Shown: piece by piece, positions 5,657 through 9,810 of the stretch
Layout: every line of letters starts with the position of its first letter
Position numbering within the stretch: the first letter of the stretch is position 1
DNA from: Deltaproteobacteria bacterium
GTDB taxonomy: Bacteria; UBA10199; SPLOWO2-01-44-7
Length of the DNA stretch: 9,810 nt
NCBI GenBank assembly: GCA_016203765.1
Contig: JACQMB010000153.1
Location: 1 to 9,810, forward strand
Direction: 5' to 3'
Program-made: the position numbers and the translations under genes
Notes under the pieces: generated by a model
The model's input: the letters and a program-made list of their open reading frames with translations, nothing else
What the model was told of the DNA's origin: nothing
The model's database searches: none

Positions 5657-6030
5657 CCGAGACGGAAGGCCTTCGGCAGGAGATCACTCAACCGCAACAC
5701 CTCGGATTTTCCCTTTAAATTGGCCAAAATGACTTCCAGGCTAGGGGCAAATTCGATCAGCATCTGCCGGCACATCCCGCAGGGGGCCGCGGGTTCCGGA
5801 GAGTCGGTTACAATAGCCAGGCGCTTAAATTTCCTTTTGCCTTCCGAAATGGCTTTGACCAAGGCACTCCGCTCGGCGCAGATCGACAGGCCATAAGAAG
5901 CATTTTCCACGTTTGTCCCCGTGATCACCGTCCCGTCGCCGCATTCCAGGGCCGCCCCCACGGCGAACTTCGAATAGGGGGAATAGGAATTTTTTCTTGC
6001 CGCCAATGCCTTCTGCACCAGTTGATCCAT
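5653..6030 (-). CDS. cdd: Cytidine deaminase, small homotetrameric type
   Basis: Zinc enzyme of pyrimidine salvage that converts cytidine and deoxycytidine to uridine and deoxyuridine in the cytosol. The 125 residues match the short tetrameric class. Cys51-Ala-Glu53 in NVENASYGLSICAERSAL supplies one zinc ligand and the catalytic Glu, and Cys84/Cys87 in APCGMCRQML supply the other ligands. The N-terminal YSPYSKFAVGAAL block is also typical. The ATG at 6030 is well supported by GGAGG at 6037-6041, 6 bases upstream. It diverges from the TPR/barrel gene with a 39-base gap. Its TAA overlaps the TAG of the nuclease gene by 4 bases, leaving no room for a separate terminator. Confidence 0.97.
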   Translation of the reverse strand: MDQLVQKALAARKNSYSPYSKFAVGAALECGDGTVITGTNVENASYGLSICAERSALVKAISEGKRKFKRLAIVTDSPEPAAPCGMCRQMLIEFAPSLEVILANLKGKSEVLRLSDLLPKAFRLG

Positions 6031-6032
6031 CC

Positions 6033-6061
6033 TTTACCTCCAACTAAAAGTATGTTTTAAA
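6033..6061 (+). promoter_or_regulatory. Weak promoter candidate for the TPR/barrel gene
   Basis: TTTACC (6033-6038), 17-base spacer, TTTAAA (6056-6061), each 4 of 6 consensus. The GTG start follows after 8 bases and no Shine-Dalgarno is present, so the mRNA would be leaderless. The -35 overlaps the Shine-Dalgarno of cdd on the other strand, so part of its sequence is explained otherwise. Confidence 0.35.
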
Positions 6062-6069
6062 ACTTTTTT

Positions 6070-7170
6070 GTGTGGCGGATATTAATCATTCTGGTCGTTT
6101 TTTCAACCCCTCTCTTTGCGGCCGGCCCATCCGTTCAAGAGGCGCTCAAAAAAGAGTCGGCCGGCGACTATGAGGGGGCGCAGGCCATCTATGAGGCCTT
6201 CATCAAGGAAAATCCCAACCATGAGGCGGCCATCTACGGCCTGGGCCAGGTCCACTACTGGCAGGGGGACTACAAGAAATCGCTGGAGACCTATCAGGTT
6301 CTACTGGCCATCAACCCCGAACACGTGCCGGCGATGATCGGCCTCTCCAAGGTCTATCTGGCCCTGGGAGAACAAAAGAAGGCCGACGAAATGTTGCGCC
6401 AGGCCAAAAAGATCGATCCGGAAAACGAGGAGTTGGCTGACTTGAGCCCGCAGATGGAGCGAAAAACCCGCATCCGGATCTACGGCGGTTATACGGTTGA
6501 GGATTTGAGTTATTTCGCCGATAACACGCAGGTCACTTATCAGGAAATCGAGGTCTCCAAGGAAAAAAAGTACGGCTTCGGCCTGCGCACGGCTTATTTG
6601 AGAAAATTCGACAACAACGGGTTGGATACCCGGCTCTCCGGCCATTACTATTTTAGGGAGAAAACGCGCGCCGATTTGGGTTTTTCGTTCGCCCCCAGCG
6701 TCATGATCCTCGCCCAAGAGAGTGCTACCGCCGGCCTGGCCCATTCGATCGGAATGGTCACGCCGGAACTTCACTACGCGTTTGAAAACTATTCGCAGGC
6801 CGACCGGCATTTGATTACCCCCGCCGTCTTTTTCGAGCCGATTAAATTTTTAAAAGCGGGGGGCGGGTATGAGTATCAACGTTTGCTCTTTGGGGGAGGC
6901 CATCGCGATCTCCATTCCGGCTTTGCCGACCTCCGCGTGGCCCTCGGCGAGCGGTTCGGCCTGCACGGTTTCTACAAAAGGACGCAAAGCGCCTTTGAGG
7001 GGGGAAGGCCCGGAGGCGCCTTCGTTTCCTACAGCGCCCACGTTGGTGGTGGCGGAATTTCTCTTGGTCTGATGGAAAATTACGCGGTCACTTTTGACGC
7101 CTCTACCGAACGGCGAAACAACGGTGAGGCGGTCAACTCTTATACCCTAGCCTTTGGAATTTCTCTTTAG
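6070..7170 (+). CDS. Secreted TPR protein with C-terminal outer-membrane beta-barrel (YaiO-like)
   Basis: A 366-residue envelope protein. Residues 1-17 form a signal peptide (MWRILIILVVFSTPLFA, cleavage before AGP). Three TPR units follow at about 21-50, 52-85 and 86-119 (GDYEGAQAIYEAFIKENPN, then QGDYKKSLETYQVLLAINPE, then LGEQKKADEMLRQAKKIDPE). From about 132 to the end the sequence alternates polar and aromatic/hydrophobic residues in short strands (IRIYGGYTV, GFGLRTAYLRKF, RLSGHYYF) as in YaiO-type outer-membrane barrels, ending in the strand YTLAFGISL. A periplasmic TPR joined to a barrel recalls PgaA and BcsC polysaccharide exporters, but this barrel is much smaller and no exopolysaccharide gene is nearby, so the function is open. 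GTG at 6070 is the only usual start codon between the in-frame TAA at 6058 and the signal peptide. The 3' end overlaps the M42 gene by 24 bases tail to tail. Confidence 0.87.
   Translation: MWRILIILVVFSTPLFAAGPSVQEALKKESAGDYEGAQAIYEAFIKENPNHEAAIYGLGQVHYWQGDYKKSLETYQVLLAINPEHVPAMIGLSKVYLALGEQKKADEMLRQAKKIDPENEELADLSPQMERKTRIRIYGGYTVEDLSYFADNTQVTYQEIEVSKEKKYGFGLRTAYLRKFDNNGLDTRLSGHYYFREKTRADLGFSFAPSVMILAQESATAGLAHSIGMVTPELHYAFENYSQADRHLITPAVFFEPIKFLKAGGGYEYQRLLFGGGHRDLHSGFADLRVALGERFGLHGFYKRTQSAFEGGRPGGAFVSYSAHVGGGGISLGLMENYAVTFDASTERRNNGEAVNSYTLAFGISL
6079..6106 (-). promoter_or_regulatory. Promoter candidate for cdd
   Basis: On the minus strand TTGAAA (6101-6106), a 16-base spacer and TAATAT (6079-6084) lie within the signal-peptide codons of the divergent gene. 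Transcription would start near 6072 and give a leader of about 40 bases containing the cdd Shine-Dalgarno. Transcribing either gene would therefore interfere with the other. Confidence 0.35.
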
Positions 7171-8202
7171 CCGCCTGTTTAATTTCTGAAAAATCCGGTC
7201 CAATTCTTTCAATTTTCCCTTCCGGATTTTTTGGGGGGAAGCCGTTTGGGTGAGGGCCATCAACCATCCGAGCATGTTTCGATAGTCTTTAAGACTGACA
7301 AACTCCGGCGCATAGTTTTTGGGGCCTGTGTTGTGATAGTTGCCAAGGGGAAGGGCCAGACAGCCGGCCCGGTATTCTTTTTGTGTAAAAACGGTCGCCT
7401 CACAGCGCCCGCCGGGGAGGAGGGCCCGCTGATGAGGAATGTCTTGAGCGGCCGCCTGGAGCCAAAGATCAACGGCATGGGAAAAGGTGGAGGCCTTGTC
7501 CCCCACCCTCAAGACCGGTCCTCCGCCTATTTTGACCTTGCCGGCCTTGGCGGAGGAGGCCTCCAACACAATAATGGGGATCTCTTTACGAATCCACTTC
7601 CGTTTGGCCACGCCGAGGGCCCCCACAAAACCGACCTCTTCAGCGCGGGTAAAAAGAAAAATCACGTGAGCCTTATTCCGCCCGCGCACCAATCCTTGCA
7701 AAAAGTTTAACAGGAGCGCCACGTTGATCACGTCGTCGGCGGCCTTGGTGTAGATATTTGAGCCGCGAAACCGGACCGCCGGCAGGGCAAAAGTGCCGAA
7801 GGCGCCGCGGCGAACCGGTTGTTTCAACCTCAACACAAATCTTCTTTTCTTTTTGTCCAACCGCTTTGCGGCTTTTCCCTTCGCAACCACGCCGTCGTTC
7901 CAAACCATCACCCTGGCCTTCCCAAAATATTGGTCGGGGACGCCCCCCAGCAACCGCACGATCGGCCGGCGCCCGCCGCGCACGACCTCAAAACCCGGGT
8001 GGTCCATGTGGGCGGTCAGCGCGAAGGGGCTGTTCCCTTTTCCTTTTTTATAAACGATTTTCAGATTGCCGTAACGGTCTTGCCGCCAGCGAAGCCTCAG
8101 CTTTTTGGCGAAGCTTTTGACGAAGGCGGCCACCGCCTCCTCATGAAACGGGGCGGTGGGCAGGGATAAAACGCTTCGGATAAGACGCCGATCGGGTTTC
8201 AC
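7147..8202 (-). CDS. M42-family metallopeptidase (glutamyl/general aminopeptidase-like)
   Basis: Cytosolic dinuclear-metal exopeptidase family (tetrahedral TET aminopeptidases), 351 residues, the usual length. Metal and catalytic residues in order: His65 and Asp67 in TAHMDHPG; Asp156 (with Asp157) in KAADDVINVALLL; Glu188 (base) and Glu189 (ligand) in TRAEEVGFVGA; Glu214 in IIVLEASSAKAG, where an acidic ligand is expected; His290 in LGNYHNTGP. The protein is rich in Lys and Arg, especially around 110-135 and at the C-terminus (KLNRRLKRNSKG). The frame is open further upstream, but that part only shadows the YggX-like gene. The real start is GTG at 8202, whose GTGA overlaps the upstream TGA by 4 bases, so translation is coupled. 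It is the last gene of the run, and its end overlaps the convergent TPR/barrel gene. The peptide substrate is unknown. Confidence 0.9.
   Translation of the reverse strand: MKPDRRLIRSVLSLPTAPFHEEAVAAFVKSFAKKLRLRWRQDRYGNLKIVYKKGKGNSPFALTAHMDHPGFEVVRGGRRPIVRLLGGVPDQYFGKARVMVWNDGVVAKGKAAKRLDKKKRRFVLRLKQPVRRGAFGTFALPAVRFRGSNIYTKAADDVINVALLLNFLQGLVRGRNKAHVIFLFTRAEEVGFVGALGVAKRKWIRKEIPIIVLEASSAKAGKVKIGGGPVLRVGDKASTFSHAVDLWLQAAAQDIPHQRALLPGGRCEATVFTQKEYRAGCLALPLGNYHNTGPKNYAPEFVSLKDYRNMLGWLMALTQTASPQKIRKGKLKELDRIFQKLNRRLKRNSKG
7189..7231. terminator. Weak bidirectional terminator candidate inside the M42 3' end
   Basis: Inverted repeat AAAAATCCGG (7189-7198) and CCGGATTTTT (7222-7231) with a 23-base loop, 18 bases after the stop of the TPR/barrel gene. 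The A-tract, GC core and T-tract order resembles a bidirectional terminator, but only five pairs per arm lie outside the A/T tract and the loop is long. Confidence 0.25.
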
Positions 8203-8432
8203 GCTTTGTATTTCAAAAAATCCTTCATGTGCTGTTCCAAAACCTGGCGGTGTTCGGGCAGAAACGGGGTGAGGCGGAATTCGTTGATCACCATCACGCT
8301 CATTTTTTTCCAGGCCTCCCAGCACTCCGAACAGATCTGCGAGACGATGGCCGCTTTGAGAGCTCCTTCGTAAGGAATAAAATCGGGGGGCGGGCCCTCG
8401 TTCCCGCAACGCGCGCACTGGATATTAGCCAT
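8199..8432 (-). CDS. YggX-like Fe(2+)-trafficking / oxidative-damage protection protein with four cysteines
   Basis: A 77-residue cytosolic protein. The core aligns by eye with bacterial YggX: DFIPYEGALKAAI, then SECWEAWKKMSVMVINEFRL, then PEHRQVLEQHMKDFL, the pattern in which YggX is proposed to handle Fe2+ and protect Fe-S proteins. Escherichia coli YggX (91 residues) has a single Cys; here there are two CxxC pairs, Cys6/Cys9 and Cys34/Cys37, which could form a zinc ribbon or bind iron. The ATG at 8432 has a strong AAGGAG Shine-Dalgarno at 8438-8443, 5 bases upstream, placed inside the end of the SAM hydrolase gene, with which it overlaps by 8 bases. The GTG of the M42 gene overlaps its stop. 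The iron role is from family similarity only. Confidence 0.82.
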   Translation of the reverse strand: MANIQCARCGNEGPPPDFIPYEGALKAAIVSQICSECWEAWKKMSVMVINEFRLTPFLPEHRQVLEQHMKDFLKYKA

Positions 8433-9240
8433 GTTTTCTCCTTAGGGTCAGCCGGTCGCCCCGCCTGATATGAAATTTCGAGGCAAAGTCTCCCTGATTG
8501 ATCGCAACCTCCACCCTCCCAAAATCGTCCTTCAAAATCAAGGCCTCACCCGCGGCCACCTCTCCAAACGTCCGACAAAAACTTAACACCAGGTGCCTGG
8601 CACCTGGTGTCACTTTTAGATCAATGGTATGGCCTTCTTGGGCTTGTTTGGAGAGTTCCTCGGCGTGGAGGTTTAGAAAAAGAGAGCCGTTTTCGTTGAT
8701 ATGAATCACTTGACATTCGATTTGATCGCCTGCCCAGCGGGCCTCCGGGTAGGGGGCGGGCGCCAATTGGTCCGGATTGAGCTTGGGACCCAGATCTTCC
8801 GGTTTAATTCCTTTGGCCAGATAGGCCGCGGCCGGGGCAAAGATATCGCGGCCGTGGAAAATGGGAGAGACCGGGTTGCGGCGATAGCGCTCATTGGCCA
8901 GTTCATAGGCGGCAGAAATCCCGCCCAAAAACTCGGAGGCGGGCCGCAACAAACCGCTATCGGGCCCGATCAAAAAATCCCCCCGCTTCGTTTGAATCGC
9001 GATCCCCTTTCTCAAAGTCCCCACGCCGGGGTCAACCACCCCGACGTGAAACCCGACCGGCAGTTTGGCCACGCCCTCCAGCATTTTCGCTCCTTCTTTA
9101 ACGTTAAAAGGCTCGATCGCGTGGCAAAGATGCACGACTTTTGACTCCGGACAGATTTCGTAAATGACCGCCTCCATCGCGCCGCAACCGATATTGCCGG
9201 GGCCGAAGTCGCTCGAAAGTGTAATGAGTTTAGTAATCAT
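8425..9240 (-). CDS. S-adenosyl-L-methionine hydrolase (adenosine-forming), DUF62 family, divergent
   Basis: Cytosolic enzyme family (related to fluorinase and chlorinase) that cleaves SAM with activated water to adenosine and methionine. The 271 residues match the family length. The catalytic Asp-Arg-His set is present: Asp70 in VVDPGVGT, Arg77 just after, and His129 in SPIFHGRDIFAPAAAYLA; Asp11 in LSSDFG and the LIGPDSGLL block are also conserved. Two substrate-side signatures differ: the usual aromatic residue after DFG is missing (DFGPGNIGCG), and the C-terminal FGN...TN motif reads NGSLFLN. A perfect palindrome encodes residues 211-218 (TPGARHLV) and may be an in-frame insertion. The ATG at 9240 lacks a Shine-Dalgarno and overlaps the upstream membrane gene by 11 bases; the 3' end overlaps the YggX-like gene by 8. 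Confidence 0.93.
   Translation of the reverse strand: MITKLITLSSDFGPGNIGCGAMEAVIYEICPESKVVHLCHAIEPFNVKEGAKMLEGVAKLPVGFHVGVVDPGVGTLRKGIAIQTKRGDFLIGPDSGLLRPASEFLGGISAAYELANERYRRNPVSPIFHGRDIFAPAAAYLAKGIKPEDLGPKLNPDQLAPAPYPEARWAGDQIECQVIHINENGSLFLNLHAEELSKQAQEGHTIDLKVTPGARHLVLSFCRTFGEVAAGEALILKDDFGRVEVAINQGDFASKFHIRRGDRLTLRRKHG
8586..8610. repeat. Perfect 25-base palindrome in the SAM hydrolase gene (REP-like)
   Basis: Arms ACACCAGGTGCC and GGCACCTGGTGT are exact reverse complements around the single base 8598. It contributes TPGARHLV to the protein, in a region where family members I can recall are several residues shorter. Only one copy is present in this window. It resembles a REP or transposase-recognised palindrome in form. 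Confidence 0.85.
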
Positions 9241-9712
9241 GAGGATGATGTCCGCAACAAGGGGCCTTCCCTTCTTTCACCAAGGCCAAGGGAAAGACAA
9301 TATCGCTCAAACAACACGGCACCCAAACCGCGACCAGGGTAATGAAAAAGGCAAGGAGCACGGAGGCCTTCCACAATGGAACATCAAACGAAATCAGATA
9401 AAGAAGGGAGGCCAGGGAGCTGACCAAAACATGCGAGAGATGAAAAAACTCGGTTCCCCTCTCCAACAGATTGACCAAAAAAATCCCACCCAAAACGCCT
9501 GCCGCCGCGGAGGGATAGATCAGCCACGGCTCTTCCACCGCACAGAGATGAAAAAGAATTTGGGTGTGAAACAAAACAGCCCCCAAATAGGGGACCACCA
9601 CATCGCTCAACAGACAGATGGGGACGGAGCCAAAAAACCCGACCGCCGCCGCCTTAAGCCATCTTCGCTCGTATTTCCAAAAGATGGCGGTCGTCACCGC
9701 GGCGCTCAACAT
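9230..9712 (-). CDS. Cys/His-rich inner-membrane protein with an internal repeated SDxVxP motif
   Basis: A 160-residue membrane protein I do not recognise. Hydrophobic segments lie at about 20-48, 62-83, 93-110 and 114-143. Two membrane segments contain nearly the same motif 100 residues apart: Cys33-x2-Ser36-Asp37-VVVP41 and Cys134-x-Ser136-Asp137-IVFP141, suggesting two related halves. Histidines and cysteines are frequent (His49, His55, Cys57, His91, His94), and the C-terminal tail is Lys-poor and metal-binding-like (CCGHHPHDY). A metal transporter or metal-linked membrane protein is conceivable, but nothing proves it. The ATG at 9712 has no Shine-Dalgarno; an in-frame TAG sits only two codons upstream (9719-9721), so the gene may really begin earlier or be interrupted. 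It heads the overlapping run with the SAM hydrolase gene. Confidence 0.72.
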   Translation of the reverse strand: MLSAAVTTAIFWKYERRWLKAAAVGFFGSVPICLLSDVVVPYLGAVLFHTQILFHLCAVEEPWLIYPSAAAGVLGGIFLVNLLERGTEFFHLSHVLVSSLASLLYLISFDVPLWKASVLLAFFITLVAVWVPCCLSDIVFPLALVKEGKAPCCGHHPHDY

Positions 9713-9718
9713 AAGTTG

Positions 9719-9810
9719 CTATGGGTGCAGGAGGTGAAAATGGATCAACGGCTGGGGATTCCATTGGATCCGGTCCAGCCAAAGCAAAATCCCTACGGAC
9801 GCCGCCACCC
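9719..9810 (-). CDS. Possible C-terminal tail of another membrane protein, or 5' part of the same interrupted gene
   Basis: Thirty codons in the same frame as the downstream membrane gene, ending at a TAG. The residues (VAASVGILLWLDRIQW, then HFHLLHP) look like a membrane helix plus a His-rich end. The 5' end is outside the window. It conflicts with the plus-strand start candidate at 9740, and an open stretch this short is weak evidence. Confidence 0.33.
   Translation of the reverse strand, partial: VAASVGILLWLDRIQWNPQPLIHFHLLHP
9740..9810 (+). CDS. Start of a possible plus-strand gene, product unknown
   Basis: ATG at 9740 is preceded by AGGAGGTG (9729-9736), an ideal Shine-Dalgarno with 5 bases between AGGAGG and the ATG. 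The frame stays open to the window edge for 23 full codons (MDQRLGIPLDPVQPKQ onwards, Pro/Gln rich). A 27-base gap to the divergent membrane gene would match the short divergent gaps elsewhere in the window (20 and 39 bases). It overlaps the alternative minus-strand tail, so only one of the two is likely real. Confidence 0.42.
   Translation, partial: MDQRLGIPLDPVQPKQNPYGRRH

Noticed and set aside
7147..8418. Longer M42 reading frame starting near 8418
   Set aside because: Its first 72 codons are the shadow of the YggX-like gene in another frame; the GTG at 8202 with the GTGA overlap gives a normal family length.
1..9810. CRISPR arrays, insertion sequences, integrases, tRNA or rRNA genes
   Set aside because: No regularly spaced repeats, transposase or integrase motifs, or recognisable structural RNA sequence were found on reading both strands.

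Overview
The window is densely packed bacterial DNA of moderately high GC content, with standard-code genes and no stretch over 300 bases without a gene. A protein with a signal peptide, TPR repeats and an outer-membrane beta-barrel points to a Gram-negative cell. The protein set (membrane pyrophosphatase, NamZ-type muramidase, RidA, SAM hydrolase, four-cysteine YggX-like protein) would fit a deltaproteobacterium-like or uncultured lineage, but nothing here fixes the taxon. I saw no tRNA, rRNA, insertion sequence, integrase or CRISPR array.

Layout. 1-1273 (+): C-terminal part of an ion-pumping membrane pyrophosphatase. 1309-2275 (-): a wHTH-nucleotidyltransferase (MNT) gene followed by an overlapping HEPN gene, a probable type VII-like toxin-antitoxin pair with its own promoter and a palindromic operator candidate. 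2312-3069 (-): a four-helix membrane protein and a RidA enamine deaminase, overlapping. 3090-4268 (+): cytosolic-looking NamZ (DUF1343/GH171). 4342-5656 (+): a two-gene unit of trypsin-like serine protease and staphylococcal-nuclease-like enzyme, both without signal peptides. 5653-6030 (-): cytidine deaminase. 6070-7170 (+): TPR plus outer-membrane beta-barrel protein. 7147-9712 (-): a tightly overlapping run of membrane protein, SAM hydrolase, YggX-like protein and M42 metallopeptidase. 9719-9810: the right edge, where a plus-strand gene start with a perfect Shine-Dalgarno competes with a minus-strand gene tail.

How the genes work together. The clearest functional units are HEPN/MNT (toxin neutralised by nucleotidylation, with autoregulation by the wHTH), the translationally coupled protease-nuclease pair, and the four-gene run at the right, whose 11-, 8- and 4-base overlaps imply co-expression. 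Several start codons have no Shine-Dalgarno but sit only 8-11 bases after a plausible -10 box, which suggests leaderless mRNAs. Other genes (cdd, the YggX-like gene, HEPN) have good Shine-Dalgarno sequences.

The most unusual non-gene signals are three long palindromes inside reading frames: a 41-base quasi-palindrome over the HTH codons of the MNT gene, a 17-bp-arm hairpin inside ridA, and a perfect 25-base palindrome that looks inserted in frame into the SAM hydrolase gene.
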